DNA from: Polytrichum commune
Lineage: Eukaryota > Streptophyta > Polytrichopsida > Polytrichales > Polytrichaceae
Direction of reading: 5' to 3'
Assembly: GCA_950295325.1 (NCBI GenBank)
Contig: OX485805.1
Span: 10,912,501 to 10,976,500 of the forward strand
DNA: 64,000 nt
Shown here: one piece after another, positions 10,271 to 20,260 of the stretch
How the letters are laid out: every line of letters starts with the position of its first letter
How positions within the stretch are numbered: position 1 is the first letter of the stretch
Position numbers and translations under genes: made by a program
The notes under the pieces: model-generated
Databases searched by the model: none
Seen by the model: the letters and a program-made list of their open reading frames with translations, nothing else
Told to the model about the DNA's origin: nothing

Positions 10271-11756
10271 CCACTAACCTAACAAGACAAATAGACTTTA
10301 TAGCACTCCCTGGGAAGGAGTACACATTTAATGCCAAGAGACATTATTATGGGCATGCCAAAGCTTGTCAAATTGCTCCAAGAAAATTTAAGTGGTAAAA
10401 CTAACAATATTGCCAAGCACTTCCATCCAACGTGCAAGACCGTAACTAATATGGCAATGTCACACCGTGCGTTGGGTATTTTGAAATAACACTTTGCTAT
10501 GACCATGGTTAAACCGTTTATTGGTATCATAATCCAATCACCCAAAGAGTAATTCTTGTAAGGTGTCAAATGGAGTTGAATACCCTCAATTCTGGCAGGG
10601 TATCTTCCCCAAATACTATAGTGGTAGTATAATGCCAACTTACTGAAGAAACAAGGATGAGTGAAGAGCCTATTCACCTGCAATACACTGCCAAGTTTTG
10701 ATGGGGGCTCTCCGTAAAGTCACATTGGTCCCAACTCAGGTGACTTTGTATGCCATTCTTAGAAGACCATGAGATCACCTTGCCAATTGCCACACTCCTT
10801 GGGTTTGAAGGCAAGTTCAAAACTTTGAAACGTCACTCCCGTGACCCCCATTTTGCAACAAAAGCGCTCATTTGGGATGCCACATGATTAATCTGTCCTT
10901 CCAACTCTTGGCCACCACTACACAATGCCAAAGGGATCAAATGAATGGTGTCACCTTTTGCAATTACAATGCTTTTAACCATGAGAGTTGAACATGAAGA
11001 AGCAACATGGCCCATTTGGATTTTGCAGGAGACGTAAGATTGCACAATCCCAAAGGGACCACATGAGCATTGTCTCCTTTTTGCAACATAGACCTTGTGC
11101 AACGCTTTTAGCCATGAGAGTTGAACATGATGAAGCAACATGACCCATTTGGTTTCTGCAGGAGTTGTAAGAGTGGGTTTACCATAGAGCATGTCCCGAC
11201 CTTGCTTTGTGGAGAGCTCCATCATATTAATCATCGATCCAAGTCGCCAAACTCCAAATGAGTGGAACCCCATCTAAGGGCTAGGTGAAGTGAAGTGAAG
11301 TAACAGGCCTAGCCCAATGGAATGAAGTATTTGCAAGGTAGAAATCGTTGGACTAAGTGCACCAAGTCTCTGAACCAGGTCCAACATCCCAACTTTCAAC
11401 CTCCTTGCGACCCCCTCTTACAAAACTCATCATAGATCCTCGGAAAATATTAAGTCCAACGAGTCCATGATACCTTTGATTAAGCCAAGCCCACCACAGG
11501 ACATGGATACTCAAGCCGTGGTTACAGTGCTCATCTCCACACTAGAGTCATAACGGTTGCACCAATTACCCCATTTCTGAGACTTCGACTCCTTCCCGGC
11601 CCATACATAATTGGTTAACATCATGCCCCAATTTGCTTAGCCACTTCTCCGAAGCCTGGCCAAACCGCAATGAAAAACCATATTAAATCACCATCTCATC
11701 ATAATAAGTGCTTCCTCCACCATCACTTGCTTTTTGTTCTAGCACCCACTCGGGTG
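10271..11756. other. intergenic DNA with a coding-like duplicated segment
   Basis: No gene is recognised. Minus-strand frames at 10279-10683 and 10833-11273 are open but have no known domain. The second contains a tandem duplication listed separately. The rest has no clear structure. Confidence 0.35.
10930..11171 (-). repeat. two-unit tandem duplication, coding-like
   Basis: Two ~110-bp blocks about 131 bp apart share CCATGAGAGTTGAACATGA, GAAGCAACATG, CCCATTTGG and TGCAGGAG. On the minus strand each encodes a similar peptide (TKWVMLLHHVQLSWLKAL in one). Similarity at the peptide level in one frame hints at past coding use, perhaps from a transposon gene; the family is unknown. Confidence 0.5.
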
Positions 11757-14332
11757 TTAGAAGCTAAAGCTGGAGAAGTCCAAACTCTTTGTCCATGCCT
11801 TTGTCTTGAAAGTAAAGCGCGGTCCATAACCAATCACCAGATCCCTCACACTCGGCACAACGGCCTCATAATCGACCGGACTATTTGTATGCACATTGAT
11901 ATCTAACGAGGTCAACGTTGGCCTCAATAGAATGCGCAAAATCGTTAAGCACTTGTCCAAACTTTGAGGGATCATGTGAACAATCAATTTCTTCACGGTT
12001 GGCCACCTATCCACTCTCACCAACTCCTCCAGATTCATCTCCATGGAATGCCACAACCCCGGCCCAATATTTAGAACCTCTAATTTCTCACACATGTGGA
12101 GTTGCGCAAACATTGGTAAACTGAGGTCAACTTCTTTCAACACTCCCAACCACTTCCCATCTTCCCCAAGTGCCATGCATGGAATATCTAGGAAAATTTT
12201 GTTCAAATTTGGACTCGTACTAATGAGCTTTTCAAGCGTCTTGAATTTCGAAGCCCCGTAAAGCACCTCCTGCAAACTAGAAATCTCCCTCAATTCCACC
12301 TTCTCCTCATCATGAACCTCTAAATTGAACGCGATGAACTGCAAGCTCGGTGTCTTAAGGCTCAGCTCCTCAGGGCAGTGCATTTTCAGCTGCAACTTCA
12401 CGAGGCTTGGCAAACAAACCTTCACTATTTTTGCCATCGTCGATAACCCAAGGCACAAAACCTTCATCTTTGGGAACGTCAAAATTGCATCGCCCACTCC
12501 AAATACACCAAGAAGTGCCAACGTCAATAAATTTTGCATGTGATCATTGATGTCTTGTAAAGCAGCACCATTCACTTTCACACATCGCATCGTTAAGCTC
12601 TCCATCATCGGCATGTCTAGCAGGTCTTGCGTGTCAATGAACATGTTCCTCAAATCTAACGTCTTCAGTAAATGACCTGTCAAGTTTGAGCAAACATACA
12701 GAAGGCAAACAATCAATCAAATGCTCTAAATGACACAGTGACCCAGCTGCCAACAGGATTAACTTGAAAATCCTAACTATAAGAGCTTATCCTCTAACTC
12801 CTCTAAATCATTGGGGATGAATTCCCGACGAAGAGTCCCATTGAGTTGAAGAATACCTTTAATAAACCACTATCAATGATTAAATTGTAAACCTTAACTA
12901 TAAGAGCTTATCCTCTAACTCCTGTAAATCATAGGGGATGAATTCCCGACGGAGTCCCATTGAGTTGAAGAATACCTTTAATAACCCACTACCAATGATT
13001 AAATTATAAACCTTAACTATAAGAGCTTATCCGCTAACTCCTCTAAATCATAGGGGACGAATTCCCAACGAAGAGTCCCATTGAGGTGAAGAATACCTTT
13101 AATAACCCACTACCAATGATTAAATTGTAAACCCTAACTATAAGAGCTTATCCTCTCTAACTCCTCTAAATCATAGGGGACGAATTCCCGACGAAGAGTC
13201 CCATTGAGGTGAAGAATACCTTTAATAACCCACTACCAATGATTAAATTGTAAACCCTAACTATAAGAGCTTATCCTCTCTAACTCCTCTAAATCATAGG
13301 GGACGAATTCCCGACGAAGAGTCCCATTGAGGTGAAGAATACCTTTAATAACCCACTACCAATGATTAAATTGTAAACCCTAACTATAAGAGCTTATCCT
13401 CTCTAACTCCTCTAAATCATAGGGGACGAATTCCCGACGAAGAGTCCCATTGAGTTGAAGAATACCTTTAATAACCCACTACCAATGATGAAATTGTAAA
13501 CCCTAACTATAAGAGCTTATCCTCTAACTCCTCTAAATCATAGGGGACGAATTCCCGACGAAGAGTCCCATTGAGGTGAAGAATACCTTTGATAACCCAC
13601 TACCAATGATTAAATTGTAAACCCTAACTATTATAGTGATAATAATCTGAATTTTCACTCACAATGGAGTGAGAGTAGCTTTAAAATTTGTGTCCTTCGC
13701 ATGATGGCTTGTTGCGCGTAGTCGATGATGCACAAATGCTGTAAAGTATCTTTGACAGAAGGTATCCATTGCTTCAGATACAATTGGTCACTCAACCAAT
13801 GGTCCGTCTTCCTTCTCTCACCCTCGGGCACCTGTTTTGACTGCAACCTTGGCTCGACTTCAATGCGCAATTGAACTAAGCAGGGCTTATTCTTCAGAAC
13901 TTTGACCACCACCTCCCTGAACATCAACGCTTTTCTCTCATTTAATACCAACGGCACAAAAGGCAAAAAAGCATGCCGCCTTGTCTCATCATTGTTGTTG
14001 TTGTTGGTAGTAGTAGCCAATGTGTTATTGTCTACGGTATGTGACGAAGAAGAACTCGTCGACGCAGCAGCACTGGATTCAGCTCTTTCATTCAGGTTTG
14101 GGTTCGGGTTCGAGTTTGAGTTCAAGTTGTTGGTTGTAGTGGGGACGCGTATTTCGGCCCTAAGTCGATCGTGGTACTCTTTTAAACAGACAATGCGAAT
14201 GGACTTGACTTGCTCGGCCGCCTTGTTGAAGGATTTGCAAACACATCTTGCTAAAGCGATGTTCCTTGCATTTTCAAGCCGATTAATGATCTCCTCTATT
14301 AGACACGGCGGAAGTGTCTGCGGATCATACAT
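11757..14332 (-). CDS. F-box/LRR protein, two exons
   Basis: This is a likely substrate-recognition subunit of an SCF ubiquitin ligase. Exon 1 runs 14332-13663 and exon 2 runs 12676-11757. The donor GTGAGT and the acceptor TTGACAG split one Cys codon and join in phase, giving 529 residues. Residues about 5-45 form the F-box (LPPCLIEEIINRL followed by ALARCVCKSFNKAA). Residues about 65-115 are low-complexity Asn, Ser and Thr. The rest is a run of degenerate leucine-rich repeats such as LLKTLDLRNMFI, PMMESLTMRC and LPSLVKLQLKMHC. The exon junction falls inside a repeat (LLSLHCHLLKTLDL), which supports the splice. The start is the ATG at 14332 just before the F-box. The intron is nearly all tandem array. 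The target protein is unknown. Confidence 0.8.
12773..13633. repeat. tandem array, seven ~121-bp units, in the F-box gene intron
   Basis: Units begin with AACTATAAGAGCTTATCCTC at 12775, 12896, 13015, 13136, 13259, 13382 and 13505, and a partial one starts at 13626, so periods are 119-123 bp. Each unit contains CTTATCCTCTAACTCC, GGGGACGAATTCCCGACGAA, GAGTCCCATTGAG and ACCCACTACCAATGAT. The first three blocks match the ends of foldback MITE family A, so the array appears to come from a shortened MITE that was multiplied. From 13131 on, five junctions carry AAACCCTAA, identical to the plant telo-box; earlier junctions carry AAATCCTAA or AAACCTTAA. The array fills about 87% of the 986-bp intron. 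Confidence 0.92.
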
Positions 14333-15131
14333 TCATAGAACAGAACAGGACACCCACCATCATGATCAGTAAGTCTGCTTCCAAAGCAACTTTTGCACCA
14401 ACCCAAAAAAAAATTGGACACAAACTTCAATCTCATAGGGTAAGTTTCAGTCTAGAATTCTGCACACAAACTAGATAAACAGAGCCCACAATACAAGTCC
14501 TCTATTTTACAAAAACCAACCCTTCCTCGCAGAGTGACCTCTTGCACTGATTTGATCCTTTTAAGTTAGGGATATATGTGGGTTAGCACTCAATTTGAGA
14601 CAAGAAAAGAAGAAGACACAAAACCAGTTTCAGAGGCAGTGCTGTGAATACTTAAAAACAAACAATAGGTTATCACCTTGGAGGCAGTCCAATCTTGGAG
14701 CTACCTTGGAGGTACCATCTATTCAAACACCATGAAAATCAAGTAAATTGGGAAAAAAAAGTTACAACGACAATTTCCATATAGACTAACAATCTTGTGA
14801 TACTGGGTTTCTTACAGATCCTGGCCATTCAGCTTCTCATTCTCATTGTCTTCAAATCCAGCAGTTAAGCCCCAAATCCCTAATATTCTAATACGAAGAA
14901 GATGCATAGGTAGTTACGTTCAGTTGGGCTAAGTTCAGAGCATTGCACATGGCATCCAATCATCATGTCAAAGAGAGGAAATCAGAGGACTATAAGTTAG
15001 CTGAGCTTTGGAAAATTAAAGCTAAGTTTGATCACATTATAAGATGGATCCCATTTTTGACAGCATCAGAAAGGCTCTAGTAAGTTCCAAAATTATGCCT
15101 AAACTGATTGTCAAAGTGCCAGGCTGGGTGG
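14333..15131. other. promoter-side flank of the F-box gene, nothing else seen
   Basis: This is the upstream region of the minus-strand F-box gene and the downstream flank of the uncertain gene at 15132. No repeat or ORF of note is seen; it is AT-rich with short A runs. Confidence 0.3.
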
Positions 15132-17074
15132 TCAGAAAACCTCCAATTTCTGTAGCCTATCCATGAGGGTCGAGGCCTTCTCACTTTGAAGCCAATCCAC
15201 ACGAGATATTGACTCAGGCCAAAGAAGGGAGGCAAATTGAGATTCCAATTTGGTCCAACCCGGGTTCTCTTCTCTAGAAGCCGTGTCAGATTTTGTCTTT
15301 AGTGCATTAAAATACAATTTCACCTCATTAGATATGATTTCAGGGAATGGCCTTGACTCCATCATGTAAAGGCCTTGGGGTTGATTTACACCCTTACACT
15401 GAAAGGGAAGAACAGAAAGTACGTACCACAACGGTATTATTCATTTTTTCCATGAGTTAGTTATTATATTGGCAAATTTGCACGGATTTGAATATATCAA
15501 AGTGACCCAGAAAAAAAGGACAGTCAAACAAAAACAATCGGTAAGCATATTGTACCTACTTATATGGATGAGTCGGGAAGGCGAGGTGTAGTACTGAGCT
15601 ACAAAACTGGTGGCTGTTGATAATAAGTAGGTTCTGAGGAGCTGAAAGTAAAAAAATAGATTAAAATAGTCTTTATTTGCGGTTGCACTGGAAAAAATGT
15701 ACATGGATGGCAGAGAAGAGTACCGGTCCTACCTACTTGTTAGGTTCTACCTTAGAAATACAGAAACCAACCCTAGACTCTGAGGCTTGCTGTGCGTGGC
15801 ACGTGCAGGCCAGATGAATGTGCCAAAAGGACTGCAGCAACATCAAAATCCAAACTTAAAAATCCAGCCTCCCTACCGATTCAATTTAGTCAGCATCCCA
15901 TATGTGGCCACAGGCTAATTGACTCCCCTGCAACATGCAAGTTATGTACAGTACTCCCGGCCCCTGGGCCAGGATTTCTTATTTTTCGCTTTTTTTTCCT
16001 TTTTCCCCCCACCTCTAAATGATAGATATTTGTTGTCCCCAGGACTGTAGCCTTGAGCCTATGCCTTGGAATGGCACCAAACCCTGATTCTGCTAAATAG
16101 CAGAGTGAACACAACCAGTTTGAAGTTCTAGAATTGAGACCCTGCCCAGATTCAAGAGGCTCTTCTTTTGCTAACATTTCATTGACACTAATGTGCTCTT
16201 TGCTAAAATTAGGTGTATCATTTCACCATCACGCCTTTTGAACTTGGGAAGAATGAGGGTTGGTGGGGTTTGGTGAATTTGTTGCTATGATTTGATTCTA
16301 ACAGCTCCAGCTGCTTGGAAGACCACTCATCGATTTGCTCATAAAGGAAATGCAAGAGAAAAAAGTTGGTGAACTTGGAGCTCAACAATTTTCAATACCC
16401 AAGAACACATTTTCGAACAGCACAGTGCCGAAGAAACAAAAATAGCCTGACGGTGTCAATGTAACATGAACCAACCTCACTCACTCCACGAAAACATGTG
16501 AAGTAGTAGAATTTGAAGCTCTACAAACCATCTAAATCTTGTAAACCCCCAAACCCTAATTGCTCTCTCCCTCCGTTTCTCCCACCAAAAGATAGAATCA
16601 TCATCACAAGTCAATCAATGAACCTCATACTACTTTGCTACCGACAACTTCTTCTTCCTTTTTTTTAACCTCCTCTCCAGATCGTGCAAACAACACAACC
16701 CTATAACTCAAAATGCAAGACCTAATAATTAACCCAGGGGTCTGACTCACACCTAATATTCATCCAAGAAATCAAGCCAGACTCTGCGTATTAACTTGGA
16801 TGTTATTGCAGGTAGACTCATATCCCAAAGTATCTAACCCAGAGTTGAGAGTGAGAAACTTACATTCCAGTCGATCATATTAGCTGGTACCACCGCAGAA
16901 TGCCAACTCTGAACATGCCTGACACATGCTCTCGCCTCCTCCCTCTTCGCCACATCTTACCACAACATCTTCAATCCCAACAGCAGCAGGAGGAGGCATC
17001 TTCTTCGTAGCTGCAACTCTTAAATCATCCCCCGGAAGCTTCAAATCCACCAACAACCCACTTTGTTGTTGCAA
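15132..17074 (-). CDS. possible minus-strand gene, partly resolved
   Basis: The family is not recognised. The best part is a terminal exon at 15398-15132 after the acceptor CTTCCCTTTCAG. It encodes about 88 residues, including MMESRPFPEIISNEVKLYF and LQSEKASTLMDRLQKLEVF, and reads like real protein. A possible first exon starts at the ATG at 17074 (MQQQSGLLVDLKLPGDD) and has a donor GTGGTAAGA near 16966. A stretch near 16350-16210 also looks coding (LYEQIDEWSSKQLELLE), as does one near 15645-15560. I could not join these in phase, so the order and number of exons are open. It may be one gene or fragments. Confidence 0.35.
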
Positions 17075-18619
17075 TGGCCCAACTTGAAGTTAGCTTCAAA
17101 TGCGAGCAAAGGCTATGGGATATAATGTGCTTCTTGCCATCATCATGATGCCATCCCATCAAAGCACGTTTATATTCAAGCTTGAAAACTCCATATAGGT
17201 AGTCGGTACCATATTAAAAAATAAAAAAAGAATCGGTAAAAGCTCCAAATCCAGCAACACTAACTTTGAGGCTGCAGCCACCTCCTTGAAGACCTAGTTT
17301 CTGGAATGGTCCTGGTGGACGCTGCAACTCGCATCCCATCAATATAACACTACTTCAGTGAAATTAATTCAAGTTTGAAGAGCCTGTTAACTCAATGATC
17401 AAGTTATAAGCAACTGTCAAATTAGGTCACAGTTCGAATGTGAGAGCGCCTAACTTCTAAAAAAGCGGTTGCCTCCCTAACCCATCTTTAGAACACTCAT
17501 TACTCATTTAGGGTTGAGAACTCAACACTAGGCCTGCAGAGTCGGTGGTCATGTAACCCAAACTCACTCTGAATTACTCCCAGCAGCAAATCTAGCATAC
17601 CAACAATGATTTTGCCACTGTAACGCCAGCTGCCAATGATGTCGTAAGAATTCAGCCTGAGTCTTTAAAAAGAAGAAAATCGTCAGGCTGACCCAGCATC
17701 CCATCCAGAGGATATTTAATGATTAAAAAAGTGAGTCGGTATCGGTAAGGAGCTGATGAGTAGCTCCGACTGAAATCTGCCACCCACTGACTTGAAGAAC
17801 GCTTCCCACGGCACTTCCTGAACCCTTCCAACTGCAGCTTGGGATCATCATCCTCGCTAAGTTACCATAATTCATGTCATCAGATGTGCCTTACAAACGC
17901 AACACCTAGATCTGCTCTTACCGATATCCTATTAATGCCTTATTGTACTTGGTACCTACACATCAGTTCCACCACTTCAAAGCTGCCACTGTTGCATGCC
18001 ACACTATTATCATGTGAAATAAAATACTAGAAGAATCATTTGCCATTACCGTGTTTTGTTGCAGATCAGTCAGTTTCAGAGTACGATCGATGTGCACCCA
18101 TCACGCGGCCCCCTCATGAGTAAGAAGTAGTAGTAGTAATAGATGGGATCGTGTGGTAAGTGAAGCTGTGATGCAGGAAAGGTGGAATTCTCGCATGACG
18201 ATGGAGGAGGAGGAGGTTGCGAATCGTGACTTCGTTTTCAAAGTTCGGGAGTTGGCGGAGGTGTGCAGTAGTGTTTTTTACGGGGAGAAGATTAATTTAT
18301 TTTGTCTCGATGCACTCCCTCCAATGAGGATTGTCGACGATTTATGAGGAATCTCTTGCAACGAGGTGTGTGTTGTTTGGTCTAAGGTAGACAGTGTTGA
18401 CTATGCCGCCTACCAACTTTTACCCTCTATACCCACTTCCCATGAGGGGTTATCACACCAACTAGTTCAAACACCATCCATTAGCATCTCCGGCTGTAAT
18501 AGTGTGAAAAGTGGTGGGCCAACATCTAATTCTGAACATAATCTCCAACAATTTCACAGCTGAAACTGGACAAAAAAGTTTGGTGTGATCGGGGCATGAG
18601 CGTATGCTCTAATGTTGTC
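17075..18619. other. intergenic DNA
   Basis: No gene is recognised. One plus-strand frame at 18153-18347 (with MTMEEEEVANRDFVFKVREL) has a plausible composition and could be a gene remnant, but nothing around it supports an intact gene. Confidence 0.3.
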
Positions 18620-19312
18620 CTTAGCTATGCTAGATGTTGTATTGAGTGTCACCAACAATTAGGGTTGGTTTAGGCTATGATGAAGAAGTGCACCGGTCAA
18701 GAATTTCAAGGGAACGGAGCAATGTGAATCGACTGCTAAATGGGTTCTTCACTAGCCAAGGTTTACCTTACGGCCAAGAGTTCTATGGTGGAAAACTTCA
18801 AGCATGGATGAAAAATTGACATGGTTGCCCAAAATGACAACATTTATTTCTTTCTTTTTGCTAGGGGAGTTATTCAGAGGTTGACTTTCTTAGGCAGCCT
18901 CAAATCCTTCAACAAGAAACTTGATCTATGGAGACCCTCCGACTTCAGGTCAATTTTTTTTATAAAAGTCCGATGTACCAACCTTTTGCCTCAAATATCC
19001 TTGTCTTGGGTTTAAATTCTTGACCTACTATGCACTTCTTCACCATAGTCTAAACTAGCCCCTAAATGTAAAGCAACATTATTCGTCATTCCTTGTAAAA
19101 ACATTTGGGCATTATAGATTCACAATGTTGTACATATTGTCACTTATTAAGTGATTTTTCATACAACCTTCAATCATCCATGACAATAATTCATTATGGA
19201 ATCATTAGGATGTATAAAATATAAAAGTAAATGAACTACAAGTAAGTTGGGATGATAGTAGTTGCAAATTATTCATAAGAATTGTCATCTAAAAATTTGC
19301 CACGGTGACAAA
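18620..19312. mobile_element. CACTA-like MITE, interrupted by another element
   Basis: The outer parts (18620-18658 and 19066-19312) match the MITE family at 44133, 52235 and 63249 in the same order: GTATTGAGTGTCACCAACA, ATTCGTCATTCCTTGT, TTGTCACTTATTAAGTGATT, TCATCCATGACAATAATTCAT and TAAGTTGGGATGATAGTA. A 407-bp element splits them. Confidence 0.6.
18659..19065. mobile_element. TIR element nested in the CACTA-like MITE
   Basis: The ends form an inverted repeat of about 55 bp with few differences. The left end has TTAGGGTTGGTTTAGGCTAT, GAAGAAGTGCA and GGTCAAGAATTT. The right end on the minus strand has TTAGGGGCTAGTTTAGACTA and the same inner blocks. It is 407 bp long and has no transposase. 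No target duplication could be defined. Confidence 0.65.
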
Positions 19313-19560
19313 ATATCTCGGGGGGTGCACCTTTCATTAAAACCTAGAATCACGTGCGTTCACTGCATACTCTCAAAACCCCCTATATACAAGTTATTTT
19401 TTGTGAAATGAAGTAATACACATACAATTGCAACAATAAATATACAAGTGACAATATGTATACACAAAAAAAACATTCATTCATATATAGTCATTAACAT
19501 AAGTATACAAATATACTTTTGAACAATAATCAACCCCTATAATATGTATAGCAAAATATC

Positions 19561-20260
19561 CTAGCTTTCATCAGCAAAGTCGTTGAAAACTTTTTCATCT
19601 CCCGGATGTAACTCATAAACATTTGATTCACCAATATATGTCATTGTAGCCAATGCAATTATTGTCTCTAAGTCTACCATCAAATGATTAGTAAGATCAT
19701 ATGTCCACTTGTTGTTAGCCCCTTTTTGATACCAACATAAACCAATCTCCACGTTTGATGGACAGTCCATCAAGTCAATTGGATCCCTATACTCCACCCA
19801 ACGACTACCAAGCTTCCTCCGCATCCTATAAACTCTCCCAACAAACCAAACCTTAACTTGAGTAGATTTTTTTGGCCTACCTCGTTTTTTCACAGTTTTA
19901 GCTTCAAGTGTGTTCAAAAAACACACACCACAATCACAACCAAGCTTTAACAAAGTGTCATGTTTCCAGCACTCAAGAGTTTAGGATTCATATATAATAT
20001 ATATGCTAGCTCTAATTCGAGTCAACCGATCTTTAGACAAAGAAGGATTGCCATTCAATTGACTAACAAGTGTACTTTTGAAAATTCTAGACTCCCCTAC
20101 CATTGCATAAGCCACAACTGACTTTGCATTTGATAGAGAGGGAATTTCAGCACCTTCATGTTCATCAACAAGAACATCCAAAGTATGTCAAAGTTGACTC
20201 TCCAACTCAACATCTTCATTTATGTCATCTTCAGCCAATGACTACAACCCTTCAGCCTCT
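19561..20260 (-). pseudogene. decayed ORF of unknown family with GRPKK basic motif
   Basis: Two minus-strand frames (20181-19981 and 19953-19561) are in the same frame and are parted by a TAA at 19981-19983 and a TAA near 19950. Read through, they give SKDRLTRIRASIYIIYES, then TLECWKH, LKLGCDCGVCF, an AT-hook-like KKRGRPKK, VGRVYRMRRKLGSRW and LMVDLETIIALATMTYIGES. Upstream, to about 20260, the same frame still reads acidic coding-like sequence with more stops. I think I have seen similar ORFs repeated in non-seed plants, possibly transposon-linked, but cannot name the family. It is not an active gene here. Confidence 0.5.

Noticed and set aside
12773-13633. Possible CRISPR-like array
   Set aside because: Units of about 121 bp repeat throughout with no distinct spacers, and this is plant nuclear DNA; it is a tandem repeat.
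13902-14372. 156-residue plus-strand open frame
   Set aside because: It is antisense to the F-box exon; its length comes from Asn and Ser codon runs on the other strand.
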